Positions 1-10,326 of a stretch of DNA of 64,000 nt are shown in pieces (position 1 is the first letter of the stretch; each line of letters starts with the position of its first letter). Where the stretch lies: positions 1,975,703 to 2,039,702 of the forward strand of contig LNAC01000102.1 of NCBI GenBank assembly GCA_002007465.1, written 5' to 3'. Made by a program: the position numbers and the translations under genes. This stretch comes from Ailurus styani (taxonomy: Eukaryota; Chordata; Mammalia; Carnivora; Ailuridae). The notes beneath the pieces are model-generated. The model did no database searches. It had not been told where the DNA came from and was given only the letters and a program-made list of their open reading frames with translations.

Positions 1-90
1 TTGAAATCTTTAAGGGCAGGCTGTGTCTTCATATTTATATGCATAGTACCTAGCACCATGCTTGACACATGGGAAACGTTAAGTAAACAT
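1..90 (+). repeat. L2 LINE 3' end fragment
   Basis: The stretch has the order typical of the L2 3' end: 'agggcaggctgtgtct', then 'tagcaccatgcttgacacat', then a decayed '..aagtaaac' tail where the family has 'caataaat'. It is diverged and probably continues to the left of the window. Confidence 0.6.
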
Positions 91-1305
91 AGCATGGATC
101 AACGACATCATAAATTGGTGTGAACAAAAGGTCACATAATGACTTTCTGAAAAACAACACTCAAAAGGTCTGTAAGTAAAACTAGAGGAAGCTGTGAAAG
201 AATTGATTATGAAAGTAAACATATGGTTGATGTGGCAGTGGAGATAACAGTTCAAAGATTTGACATTCCTTGAGAGGAATGCCATTCACTTTCCCGTAGG
301 TGTGGTACACAGATGAATAGGATACCATCTGTGTTCTCAAAAGATTCCAGTCTGTAGGAAAAACAGTCATGTGAACAGCTGGGTGGAATAAGAGACTACA
401 AAAGCTATGCTAGATTTGTATACTGGATACTAGCATCGTACAAAGAGAGGGTGGTGAGTTACTTATGGGTTTAATTAAGACTTCTTGGAGAAAATAATTA
501 AATCAAACAAAAAGTGCAACATTTTTGAGGAAAAAAAGCAAATATTACTACCAGAAATTTTAAAATTTAAAATGGGCGATGCATGAAGGTGGAGCATTGG
601 TTTTTGTTTTCTTCATATAAGCCAATGGAACATGTGTCCTATTCATGTCCATTTATACGTATTCAAAAGCTGTAATCTGATTGAAAATTTTGTTTATTAC
701 AAACTGGTCTGTATCATTGATTTTTTTTAAACAACCATATTGAAATTGTGCCTGGCCAGAGGAGAAATTGAAATCTTTCAGTACAAACTCTGATCTATTC
801 TGGTGGGAAGAGATCAAAGCATTGAGTCAGGTGAAGTGATAGAGCTCCTGTTGGGCCTGGCATCATATTATAGAAATTTTAGACTTTGTTCTTATTCCCA
901 CATTTTTTTGGAATATGATCAAAGGCATTTAGATCTCTCAGGCCACACAAAAACTGACAGTCACCTCGGAGAAAAGATTCTGAGGAGTCTATGGGGACAT
1001 TATCAGAAAACTGTCAGTCAATTATTATTGTAAATTAAACAAATATCCCTGATAAAAATCATGAAAATTTATACATATAATTAATTTAATAATTTTACTT
1101 TGTAGTTATTGAGTCCCATTGAGGAAAAATTTATTTACATGCTAACAGTGTATTTTAATAGTTTTTTTGTTCCAATTTTGATACACAATAAAGCTAAGAT
1201 GTCTACATGCCTTTGATATTGATTGTTTTTCCCAGGATACACCTGCCTAAGGAAAAAAGTAATCATTACACATAATGAAAATCAGGTGTTTTTGACTTTA
1301 GTCTA
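91..1305. other. AT-rich stretch with no recognised feature
   Basis: I see only short open frames of up to about 76 codons, with no codon structure, splice pattern or protein resemblance. No SINE head or LTR edge is visible. It is probably unique intergenic DNA or repeat decayed beyond recognition. Confidence 0.5.
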
Positions 1306-1645
1306 TCTGAATAGGACAAGTTCCCAAAACCTATTTGTCTTCTTTGTTAAGAGTGTTTTGGCTATTCTTAGGTTTTTGTAAATTCAAATTAATTTTATAA
1401 TCAGTTGGTGAAATTTCTTTGAAAATATGTAATATTTTATTGAAATTGTAATTAATCTATAGATTAATATAAGGAGAATTGAAATTTAGTGTCAATTGAT
1501 GAATATGGTATACATCTCTATATGACTTCTATTTGTCTCAATAAGAGTTTAGATTTGTCTACAGGAAGGTATAAAATTTTTGTTAAATTTATTCCTAGGT
1601 ATCTATATTTATTATTGTAATTTTTATTACTGTAAGTGGTGTGTT
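1306..1645 (-). repeat. Ancient L1M ORF2 fragment (antisense)
   Basis: The plus strand reads as the reverse complement of L1 ORF2. It has 'gttttggctattctta', 'attaatctatagattaatataaggagaattgaaat', 'atgaatatggtatacatctctat' and 'ttgttaaatttattcctaggtat', in the order expected of an inverted L1. It is heavily mutated, with no open frame left. It ends just before the U2-derived insertion. Confidence 0.7.
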
Positions 1646-1653
1646 GACCTACT

Positions 1654-1716
1654 TCACTTCTACCTTAGTCACATGATCTTAGCCAAAAGGCTGAGAAACA
1701 ATCACTTCTACCTTAG
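1654..1716 (-). pseudogene. U2 snRNA 5'-end retro-fragment with 15-bp TSDs
   Basis: Positions 1669-1701, read on the minus strand, give 'tttctcagccttttggctaa' followed by 'gatcatgtga'. This matches the first ~33 nt of U2 snRNA at about 29 of 33 positions and includes the branch-point-proximal 5' region. The insert is flanked by a perfect 15-bp direct repeat 'tcacttctaccttag' at 1654-1668 and 1702-1716, which is the mark of target-primed insertion by L1 machinery. Everything after U2 nt ~33 is missing and no A-tail is visible, as in 3'-truncated snRNA pseudogenes. It cannot make a functional U2: the Sm site and stem-loops II-IV are absent. Confidence 0.8.
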
Positions 1717-1739
1717 AAAAGGTTGCCTTAGAATTTTCC

Positions 1740-2205
1740 CAGGATCATTATTTTTAATTGCAAGGATGACTGGAACTAAGTATTTATTGACCAGAGAAAG
1801 TGTAAATAAATTGTGCTCTATCCATACAATGGAATATGGTACATAAGTTAAATTTGAATGAAAGACAGTATATACAATAATACAAGTAAATCTTAGAAAA
1901 TGCTACTTAAAAAAATTCAGAAGGCTATATGTAACATATAATTTTCATAAGCTCAAAAATAAGCAAATTGAATATATAATGTTTTAGCACTATTCACATA
2001 TATGGTAAAAGTGTTTTAAAAAATAAAATAAGTCAAATTAATGACAACAATTACCTTGGGGGTGGTAAAATGGAGAATAGGATTAGGGAAGAATAAAAAA
2101 CTTCAAATGAAGAGACAATATTTTAGCTTTTAATTTGGATGGTGGTTCATGTGTGTTCATTTTATTATTATACTTCATGAGTCACATACATTTTTTTTGT
2201 ATGCA
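1740..2205 (+). repeat. Ancient L1M 3' end (sense)
   Basis: The sense 3' region of an old L1 can be followed: 'ctatccatacaatggaatatggtac' (the ORF2 C-terminal 'YTMEY' region), a degraded SINE-like A-rich stretch, 'attaccttgggggtgg' and 'tggatggtggttcatgtgtg'. This order is typical of the L1M 3' UTR. No open frame is retained. Confidence 0.65.
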
Positions 2206-2524
2206 TCAAATATTAGAGGCTGCTTTTTAAGAGGAATAATATAGCTCAATGACTTTTAAAAATGGTTAAGAATTCACAGATAAATAACAGATCACTAAGA
2301 ATTACTGTAAATCCCTTTACTACTAACTTATAATCCTCTTATACAGGTCTGTGAACACAAAATCCTTGGAAAGAAGCTTTTATAAGCTTTGTATGTAGCC
2401 TTAGACATAACAAGAAATATGTCTTCTTAATACATTAAAATGATTCTGATTGAAAAATATGATAGCCTTTGAAATAAATAAAATATGTCAGTATATCATT
2501 GGAATATTGGTATCATAAAATTAC
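2206..2524. other. No recognised feature
   Basis: AT-rich sequence with no recognisable repeat head, tail or coding signal. Confidence 0.45.
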
Positions 2525-2735
2525 TTTCTTCAAGTCTTTACAAAATTTTCTATTCAATGAGGCCTACACTGACCATCTTATTACTGCAAACTCTATACCC
2601 TATACTCTCCCTATACCCTAACCCTGGTGTTCTTTTTCTTTCTTCTCATTTATAGAACTTAACATCTTTGACCATACCGTATACTTTACTTGTGATATTT
2701 ATTGTTTAATACCTATTTTTTTATTGCTAGAAGGC
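2525..2735 (+). repeat. L2-like ancient LINE 3' fragment
   Basis: It contains 'caatgaggcctacactgaccatctta', 'tatagaacttaacatctttgac' and 'attgctagaaggcag'. These correspond in order to the 3' region of L2-type LINEs ('gaggccttccctgaccac.. cacttatcac.. actagaatgtaag'). It is cut by the MLT1-like LTR that follows. Confidence 0.5.
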
Positions 2736-3240
2736 AGTATGGGAGCTAGCTTCCAAGATGGCCCCCTATGTACCATTTCTCATAGTGTTTTTGTCTTGAT
2801 GTGGTAATCACCCACTTTGAATCATGGATGGCCTATGTGAGAAATAGAATACTGTAGAAGTGATTTTGTATGATTCTCAAAACTAGGTCATAAAAAATAT
2901 TTCAGTTTCTACTTTGTACTCTCTTGGATCATTTACCTAGGTAAAGTCATCTCTCATATGTAAGGACACTCAAGTAGCTTGTGGAAAGGAACACATGAGA
3001 ATAAACTGATGCTAACTGCCAACAATGACAATTTGCCAGCCAAGTGAGTGATCCACCTCAAAAGTAGATCTTCCAACCCCAATCATGCCTTCAGGTAACT
3101 ATCTCTGGCCCCCATTTGACTACAGCCTCATAAGAGACACTTAACCCAAATCACCCAGGTTAGTTGCCCGTGAATACTTGATTCTCAGAAACTATAAGAG
3201 ATAATAAATGCTTATTTTTTTAAGCCAGGAAATTATGATT
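2736..3240 (+). mobile_element. MLT1-type (ERVL-MaLR) solo LTR
   Basis: The LTR order of the mammalian MaLR MLT1 group is recognisable: 'tccaagatggccccc', 'agaatactgtagaagtgattttg', 'aggtcataaaaaatattt', 'tctcttggatcattta', 'aaggacactcaag', 'tttgccagccaagtgagtga', and 'gaaactataagagataataaatg', which carries the polyadenylation signal AATAAA. No internal retroviral sequence follows, so it is a solo LTR. It is old, with many substitutions, and a SINE inserted just after its 3' end. Confidence 0.75.
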
Positions 3241-3475
3241 TAAAAACAAATCATAAAGGACGCCTGGGTGGCTCAGTGGGTTAAGGCCTCTGCCTTCGGC
3301 TCAGGTCATGATCTCAGCGTCCTGGGATCGAGGCCCGCATCGGGCTCTCTGCTCAGCGGGGAGCCTGCTTCCTCCTCTCTCTCTGCGCCTGCCTCTCTGC
3401 CTACTTGTGATCTGATCTCTCTCTGTGTCAAATAAAGAAATAAAATTAAAAAAAAAAATAAAAACAAATCATAAA
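3241..3475 (+). mobile_element. CAN-SINE (SINEC) with 17-bp TSD
   Basis: The tRNA-Lys-like head 'gcctgggtggctcagtggg' begins near 3258. The body runs through 'ggtcatgatctcagcgtc' and 'gcctgcttcctcctctct' to an A-rich tail with AATAAA. A perfect 17-bp TSD 'taaaaacaaatcataaa' lies at 3241-3257 and 3459-3475. A young, full-length copy of the carnivore type. Confidence 0.95.
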
Positions 3476-4040
3476 TATGATAACTAAATCCTTCGTTGAA
3501 ACCTCAGAAAGATAAAGTCGTAACTCAGAACTATTCAGTTAAACAATGAGGCTTTGTTCTCATAGCCTCAGCTTAGCCCAAAGGTAGGAAACATCTTTAA
3601 GATGCCTCTGAGTGTGGCTTTTATCTAACAAAATGAACCCCAATATGATTCATAAGGGAGCAAATAAATTTTAAGAGAATTTTACAGACTAAAACACTGC
3701 TAGCTTGATTGGAAAGGGACAGAAACAGTGCAGAATAAAAAGAAGTTGGATCCCTATTTTACATACAGGAAGCAAACTGATAAAATTACTAAGCTGTAAA
3801 TACAGGTTACATTGCCTAACAAAGAAAGAAGGACTGGAGGGGCAGAACTAAGGGCCCAGAGGATAGAGCAAAGAACCACGACCTGGCTTTTAAGTCTTAA
3901 TGAAAGAACTAGCAACATGTGCCTTGTGGGATTGCAGAATTGCTGAGGACAAGTGACTCCTATAAACCTCCCATTATCTCTCTTTTTCAATAGGAGAATT
4001 TATAGTCTATACCTTTGTTTATACTGAGCCAACTGTTGAA
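3476..4040. other. No recognised feature
   Basis: Mixed-composition sequence with a 78-codon minus-strand open frame (3754-3990) that resembles no protein I know. No repeat family recognised. Confidence 0.45.
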
Positions 4041-4044
4041 CACT

Positions 4045-4245
4045 GACCATGTGTCATATATTATCATATTTAATCCTCACAATCCTATAGCTCCATACTA
4101 AAAAATGGAGAAAATGAGGAAAATGGGACATGAGGAACTTTGATTGTACTAGTTACTCTCAGAGACAGAAATTGAACTAACACCATTAGAGTCCAAAAAC
4201 TATGTTCACTGAATATCATCAGTCCACTATGCTATTCTGCCTTAA
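4045..4245 (-). repeat. MIR SINE (antisense)
   Basis: The reverse-orientation MIR order is visible: 'catatttaatcctcacaatcc', 'aaatggagaaaatgagg', 'acagaaattgaactaacacc' and 'ccactatgctattctgcct'. The last corresponds to the tRNA-like MIR head read in reverse. Strongly diverged, as expected of an ancient mammalian element. Confidence 0.75.
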
Positions 4246-4374
4246 ATTTCAAGCCTAACATCCTGATTTCAAATGGATGCCCTTCAAATGCAGTACAACC
4301 AAGAAAGATTTCTGGGACATACATGCTGACTTATATTCTGAAGATGTCATTGTCTTTGGCATGTTCTGAAGGAG

Positions 4375-4776
4375 AAATTTTGACTTTTTTTTTTTTTTTT
4401 AAGTAGGCCACATGCCCACTGTGGGGCCCAACATGGGGCTTGAACTCATAACCCTGAGATCAAGACCTGAGCTGAGATCAAAAGTTGGACACTCAAAAAA
4501 AAAAAAAAAAAGTTGGACACTCAATAAGCTGAATCACCTAGGTACCCCCCAATTTTTTTTTTTTTTTAAAGATTTTATTTATTCATTTGACACAGAGAGA
4601 GAGATTACAAGTAGGCAGAGAGGCAGGCAGAGAGAGGAGAGAGGAGGAAGCAGGCTCCCTGCTGAGCAGAGAGCCCGATGCGGGCCTCGATCCCAGGACC
4701 CTGGGATCATGACCTGAGCCGAAGGCAGTGGCTTTAACCCACTGAGCCACCCAGGTGCCCGCAAATTTTGACTTTT
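4375..4776 (-). mobile_element. Two adjacent antisense CAN-SINEs inside one 14-bp TSD
   Basis: An older CAN-SINE (about 4389-4550; 'tggggcttgaactcataacc', 'ctaggtacccc') is followed directly by a younger antisense copy (about 4555-4762; T-run, 'gcaggctccctgctgagcag', 'actgagccacccaggtgccc'). The pair lies between perfect copies of 'aaattttgactttt' at 4375-4388 and 4763-4776. The simplest reading is that the second SINE landed at or in the edge of the first. The older copy also contains a short internal duplication of 'agttggacactca' (near 4484-4523) separated by an A-run. Confidence 0.85.
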
Positions 4777-6325
4777 AAATAGAATGCCTTTGTTGAAACT
4801 CTGAAAGGTTTACCTGCTAATACTTGCTAATATTTTACAAAAAAATATATATTTATTTTAATATTACATGTAGTTGATGACAAAAATAATCCTCACAGGT
4901 CAATTAACTATGAATTAATTTCTCATTTTATATATAAACGATGGAACAAGAACAGATAGGTATCTGTAATAAATCCTGCAGGGAAAAAGGAAAACTGTGT
5001 GGCATGTAGTAGTCACTAGTCTATAAGCAATTCTGGAACCCCACTGAGCAGACATTTTAAGAACTTTTACGCTGAGGTGGCAGAGGTTTCTTGATTAAGT
5101 TCCCTGTTCTGCTCTGGAAGACTTCCTGTATCTATTGTTCTCCTTAACCTTTGGCTTTGCTTTCTGGGATGTTTCTTCTTTTCTATTACACTTGATTCAT
5201 CTGAAATAGGAATTGAAAACTATGCTCAATAAAAAGCTTTCTCAACTAATTTTTTTCTCCATAACTTTGAAGGCCCACACTATTTTATTGTTTGTTTATT
5301 TATGTCTGGAACAATCCAAGGTATTCTATATTCCAAGCTTAAGCATTCCTTTGAAAATGCAGTAGACTTCTGATTTATTTGCTTCCAATCAGTTCCATGA
5401 GTTACAATTTTGGAGTCGTCTTTACTTTTTTTTGTTTTCTTATTCCATGCATCTCCCCCAAATACTGGAAGCTAACTTGAAGTTCTCTGGGACATATATG
5501 TCAGTTATACCTATAATCTGATCTTTTCCATACTTCTTTTTATTCAATAGCAAATGTATACTGGTTTTGGTCTCTCAAAGTCAATTTCATTCCATTTGCT
5601 TACTGTCAGAATCTGAAAACTGTGTTTCCAATCATGCATAGCCCAAATTTCTGTTTATAAACTGGCTAATTCTTCCTGTGCTAATAATTTTCTCATAATG
5701 TATAATGAAACACAGCCAATACCAATTAATATACATCCTTTCTCTGGAACTACTGTTGGTTTGCAAATTGGCCCCTGGTATGCAGAGGGCAAGAAGAGAC
5801 CAAAGAAAGAGGCAGACCACTACATATTGGTAGGTGGCAGTTTTAATAAGCAAGGAAAATTGCATACAAGGCTTGTCTTTAGTGGCTACAAAATGACCAG
5901 ATCTCCTCACCTTCTTGCCAGAATCTTTAATGTTTATAGAGGCCTAAATTGGGTTCAGTCACATACATCATGAAGATGGCTTCAACAACATCTAACTCTC
6001 AAGGCTATGTCCTTGGAATAGCTCCCACTGTGGCAACAGTGGGCAGAATGTATATTCCAAAGATAGGGAAGGGGGTGAGGAGCCTCAGTTTCTCAGGTAT
6101 AACTCACAGGTCAACTGGAGATCATGATCTCGATGACCTTCTCTAACAATTACAAATTAAGTAATACATGGTCTTTCTTCTACTTTATTAGCATTAACAA
6201 ATATAGAGCCCATACCTAGTCATATAATCATATCTCCATCTTTGCTACTGATATCGATTCCCTTGCCTTGTGACCATAGGTTAATGTCAAATATTTTAAG
6301 CTTTGTTACACTAGAAACATATTTC
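4777..6325. other. Unclassified; possible old LTR-like piece at 5,780-5,970
   Basis: No gene is recognised. Around 5780-5970 the sequence ('gaggcagaccactacat', 'ggcagttttaataagcaagg', 'gccagaatctttaatg') has the flavour of an antisense ERV1 LTR, but I cannot name a family or find edges. Overlapping open frames on both strands at 5632-5973 are short and look like chance. Confidence 0.3.
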
Positions 6326-6329
6326 ATGC

Positions 6330-6665
6330 TATATCTGTTGGATTAAATAATGTTAGGTGCCACAGCAGACAAACCCCAGAATCTCAGTGGTTCAACAGAA
6401 CAATTTTTTTCTTACTCATATTTCTTTTCCAATATGCCAGATGGCAGAGAAGATGACTCTGCAAGTCATTCAGGGAGCTGGGTTGTATGAGGAACCATGG
6501 TTTAGTAGGTAGCTACAGGAAGAGAAGAGAGATGGGGTGGGGATGGGGGGGGGCTCATTTTAAGAGCTCAGCTGAGAAGTAATGGATCACTTTCATTCAT
6601 AGTCCACTGACTATAACTAGTCACAAGGCTTCAACCCAAGTACAGCGTGGTCCGGGAAAAATTGA
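6330..6665. repeat. Unnamed ancient mammalian repeat
   Basis: Phrases such as 'acaaaccccagaatctcagtgg', 'tcattcagggagctgg' and 'cactgactataactagtcac' recall a medium-reiterated mammalian repeat that I cannot name with certainty. A G-rich run (ggggatgggggggggctc) near 6540 interrupts it. Confidence 0.35.
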
Positions 6666-6825
6666 GAAGCACATAGAATAGTAAGAATGTAGATGAGATC
6701 AACTTTTATGTCCTCTTAGCTCCAAATTTTTATGAATCTGTGCTTAAACAAAATCTATGCTTTAACAGTTTCCTTATAGATCATATCTTTAGAATATTAG
6801 AGGAAACATGATCTGTTCAATAGAT

Positions 6826-7071
6826 TACCTATTCCATTTTTAAAAAATATTTTGTTTACTTATTTGAGAGAGAGAGAGAAATAGAGGGCAGAGAGAGAGA
6901 GAGAGAGAAAGAGAGAGCAGGGGAAGGGGCCAAAGGAGAGGGAGAAGCAGGCTCCCCACTGAGCAGGGAGCCCCATGCAGGGCTCTGTCCCAGGACCTCA
7001 GGATCATGACCTAAGCAAAAGGCAGATGCTTAACCAACCAAGTCACGCAGGCACCCCTACCTATTCCACTT
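6826..7071 (-). mobile_element. CAN-SINE (antisense) with 14-bp TSD
   Basis: A degraded T-rich tail and a (GA)n tract precede 'gagaagcaggctccccactg', 'caggatcatgacctaagc' and the head 'gcaggcacccc'. The TSD is 'tacctattccattt' (6826-6839) against 'tacctattccactt' (7058-7071), with one mismatch. This suggests a moderately old insertion. Confidence 0.9.
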
Positions 7072-7283
7072 TAGAGCAATGAAAAGTCCTTCTCTCTCCA
7101 CCACTCCCCTGTCCAAAAAGGTCCACATATTTCTGTTATGTTATTTGAGCAGTCACTCTTTTTATTGGAAAATATTTAGAGAGCACTTTTGTGTTGCTTC
7201 CATGGACAATAAAGCAGATTAGAGTAAAAGCAAATGAAACAAAATGGCCAGCAATTTTTCCACAGTTAAAAAAAAGCTAAGTA

Positions 7284-7399
7284 GGGCTCCCTGCTCAGCA
7301 GGGAGCCTGCTTCCTCCTCTCTCTGTGCCTGCCTCTCAGCTTACTTGTGATCTCTCTCTCTCTGTGTCAAATAAATAAATAAAATCTTAAAAAAACTAT
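7284..7399 (+). mobile_element. 5'-truncated CAN-SINE
   Basis: Only the 3' half of a SINEC is present, from 'ggctccctgctcagcaggg' through 'gcttacttgtgatctctc' to 'caaataaataaataaaatc' and an A-run. The tRNA-like head is missing. I could not define a TSD. Confidence 0.85.
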
Positions 7400-8045
7400 T
7401 ATAATAGAGTTATTATGAATTCAGGGACTAAAATTTCTTTATTCAAACTCTGGGTTGTGTTTATATTTTAATCAAAATTGTTTATTTTGAAGAAACAGTA
7501 AGATTAGCACTGTTATAACAAAGGTTAATTTAAATCTTTATTTTTATTTTCTAGTGTTATGTTGATGTGAAAGAATAGTTTTCTTTTGTCACGTAAAATG
7601 CGATATTTTGTGTTTTTCCACAGAATGGAAAAATATTTTGTATTCTCTAGCTGGTGTCTTTAACTGTATTTAGTTTGTATTTCTTATGGTGATACATTTT
7701 TTACTTTTGGTTTAGTTTAAAGGTGGGGATGAAAAGGGAAGGAACAGAAACTTGCCTTTAAATATTTATGCAATTGGTACAATTTGGGTTCTGAAACCAA
7801 GGGGGCAATTTCCAGATTGATTGTGTATGTGTGTGTGTCTGCATGTGTCTGTGTGTATAACTGAAATATTACCTAGAAGCAAAAAATCTTCTGTTCTAAA
7901 TAAATTGGAACAAAATATGAATGCAATAATTTCTTCTGGGAATCAGACACAATTATTATCATTAATACTATTATTTATTTAGGTAAATATTTTTAAATAT
8001 AGAAATTTATAAGTGTGTAGTTTATAATTTATATGGCAAATTGGA
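7400..8045. other. AT-rich, no gene; short (TG)n tract
   Basis: No recognised gene or repeat family. A degenerate (TG)n microsatellite lies at about 7821-7857. Confidence 0.5.
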
Positions 8046-8049
8046 ATGA

Positions 8050-8510
8050 TTACTTTATTAAAGGGAAGGTGCCCAGGACAGTGTGCATGCCCATCATCTA
8101 CAGAATGGAGTTCAGATAACTCAGTAGGACTTGCCTACCTGTCCAACTCCATCTTCAGCTCTCGTCATATCCAGCCTTGTGTGCTAGCATTGCTAAAGAG
8201 CTTGCAGTTCCTCCATAATGTCACCCTATGTAGGAATTCCATAATAATGTCTGCCTGGCATTATTTTCAGTCTTTTTTTTCCCCCTAAGGAAAATGTTCT
8301 TTACGTTAAAGACACTTATTCAATTTATTGACATATATTTATTAATGTGATTACTTGGCTCAAGACCATTTCCCCAAGCAGAATGTAAGCTCTGTTTTGA
8401 AGGACCCACTAAATTTGATTTGATCATTACTGTGTCCCTGTTGGCATTGTGCTTGTCACATGGTAGGTACTCAGTAATTGTCAAAGGATCAAAAGAATGA
8501 ACTGCATTGT
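8050..8510 (+). repeat. L2 LINE 3' region
   Basis: An L2-like order can be followed: 'ccatcttcagctctcgtcatatccagcc', 'aatgtctgcctggcat', 'agaatgtaagctctg', 'attactgtgtccctg', and 'gtgcttgtcacatggtaggtactcagtaatt', which is the L2 3' terminus. Diverged and non-coding. Confidence 0.6.
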
Positions 8511-9340
8511 TATCTGTCTTTGAGTATGGAACAATGAAGAGCTAGAAATAAGATTACTATGGGAAAGTATAGTTGCCAGTTTTGGAGGGATCTGTTTTTA
8601 GTTTTTAGTTTTCTACTTTTTAAATAAATAGGAGAGGCATCACTATTTATTAAGCATTCATAATATGCAAAGTATTGAGTTGTGTTTGTACAGATGCATG
8701 AGGATTTACTCTATCTTTTCCTTTGAGGAAATGACAATCTAAATAATGGCCAGGATCAAAAACATTGAAAATACACAAGATAAACATAATTTTCCAAAAA
8801 CTGAATATGTTTTACTGCCAAGGCCCAAACCAATAAGTCTGAATAGTCATTTTCTCTGGGTTTTTATTTTATTTTTGTTTGCCCAAGGGCATTTTATGTT
8901 ATCTGTTTGAAATGGTTCACTCTAAAGACTAACTTGGAAACAGTTTTATTTCCACTTCACTCAGTGAGAAATCTAGAACATGTAGCTATAATGCAGAAGG
9001 GGAATAACAAGAACACCCACTAGGAGAGCTTCATGGTATATTTACTCCTAATCCAGATGGGCCTCCTGCCATATCATATCCTTGTCATGTATCTCTTGTC
9101 CTTCTTACCCTTTACAGGATGGTAGGTTCAGTTTCAGTACTCACTGTCACCTTACGGCCATTTTCTGAACCTATTTTGATTTTCTTGACTAAATAAAACT
9201 TCAGTGAACATGAAAAGAAATGTGGGCAAAAAATGGTGAGTAAAGATAAAGAAGACTTTTACATTTTTTCCCCAAGTAGGCCCATAACTGCAATAGGCAA
9301 AATTTGACCAAGAATTTACTGACCCTTTCTACTCCTGGAT
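8511..9340. other. No recognised feature
   Basis: AT-rich intergenic sequence. A possible decayed L2 3' end is visible only as a vague resemblance near 9030-9130. No coding signal. Confidence 0.4.
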
Positions 9341-9344
9341 AGTA

Positions 9345-9500
9345 TGATACATTCAACCACAAATATTTTTTGAGTACAACAAATATTTTCCAGTACCAAA
9401 TACTGGAATTGTTCTAGGGAATGGGGATATAGCATGATACAGACTATAATCCCTGCCTTCATGGATCTTATGTTGTAGTGGAAGATTTTAATTTCTAGTG
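9345..9500 (-). repeat. L2 3' end (antisense)
   Basis: The antisense L2 3' end is readable: 'acaaatattttttgagtac', 'tggaattgttctagggaatgggg', 'atccctgccttcatgga'. It corresponds to the widespread 'aaatatttattgagcacc...tgttctaggc..ctgccctcatgga' motif. Confidence 0.6.
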
Positions 9501-9639
9501 TTTACTCTCAACATGAAACCAAACATTGCTGAAAAATTTAATTTTCATGCAAAATCCACTCTTTTTTATGTTTTGAAGCAAACTTCTCTAATAGCCTAGC
9601 AGGCATATGAGGACCTATATTGTTTGGTTTCTACTTAAC

Positions 9640-9842
9640 CTCTTTAACCTTGTATTAGTTTTCTGAAAACAGCATAGGTTTATTATCTCACAGTTCTGTA
9701 GATCTGAAGTCCAGGTTGGCTCAATTAGTTTCTCTGCTCTGGGTTTCACAAGATGGAAATCAAAGTGTTAGTTATCCTAGGCTCTTACCTGGAGGCTTTG
9801 GAAAGAATCCATTTCCAAGCTCATTCAGGTTGTTAGTTGACA
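9640..9842. repeat. Unnamed ancient repeat fragment
   Basis: The phrases 'tatctcacagttctgtag', 'tctgctctgggtttcac' and 'tccaagctcattcaggttgtta' belong to a common mammalian interspersed repeat that I cannot name with confidence. It stops abruptly where the antisense L1 begins. Confidence 0.4.
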
Positions 9843-9916
9843 TCAGATCCATCATGGTTGTTGTAATGGGAGGATTTCATTGTCTTTTATGGCTGAGTAA
9901 TATTCTATTTTATTTA

Positions 9917-9945
<29 letters not shown>
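9917..9945. repeat. (ATCT)n microsatellite
   Basis: About seven uninterrupted tetranucleotide units sit within the L1, next to 'tattctattttatt'. Likely polymorphic. Confidence 0.9.
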
Positions 9946-9949
<4 letters not shown>

Positions 9950-10121
9950 CACAGATTCTTTATCAGTTCATCTATCAGTGGACACTTGGGTTGCTTCTAC
10001 AGTTTGGCTGTTGTAAATAATGCTGCAATAAGCATAAAGTACATATATGTTTTCAGATTAGTGTTTACATATTCTTTGGATAAATACCCAGTAGTGGAAT
10101 TACTGGATCACATGGTAATTT

Positions 10122-10326
10122 TATTTAAAAAAATTTTTAAAGACTTTATTTATTTATTTGACAGAGAGAGACACAGCAAGAAAGGAAACACAAGCAGGGG
10201 GAGTGGGAGAGGGAGAAGCAGGCTTCCTGCAGAGAAGGGAGACTGATGCGGGGCTCAATCCCAGAACCCTGGGATCATGACCTGAGCAGAAGGCAGACAC
10301 TTAACGACTGAGCCACCCAGGAACCC
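10122..10326 (-). mobile_element. CAN-SINE inserted in L1
   Basis: The antisense tail 'aaagactttatttattta' is followed by 'gggagaagcaggcttcctgc', 'gggatcatgacctgagc' and the head 'tgagccacccaggaacccc'. It separates two parts of a conserved L1 ORF2 stretch ('ggatcacatggtaattttatt' and 'ctatttttaatttttaaagg'). The TSD is imperfect. Confidence 0.9.

Noticed and set aside
1671..1702. Functional U2 snRNA gene
   Set aside because: Only about 33 of some 190 nt are present; the Sm site and promoter elements are missing.
4412..4717. 101-codon plus-strand frame
   Set aside because: It lies entirely within two antisense SINEs.
5632..5973. Overlapping open frames on both strands as a gene pair
   Set aside because: Both are short, unrelated to known proteins and lack splice, promoter or poly(A) context.
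9716..10246. 176-codon plus-strand open frame
   Set aside because: It runs through an unnamed repeat, an (ATCT)n tract, antisense L1 and a SINE, so it is a chance read-through of unrelated repeats.
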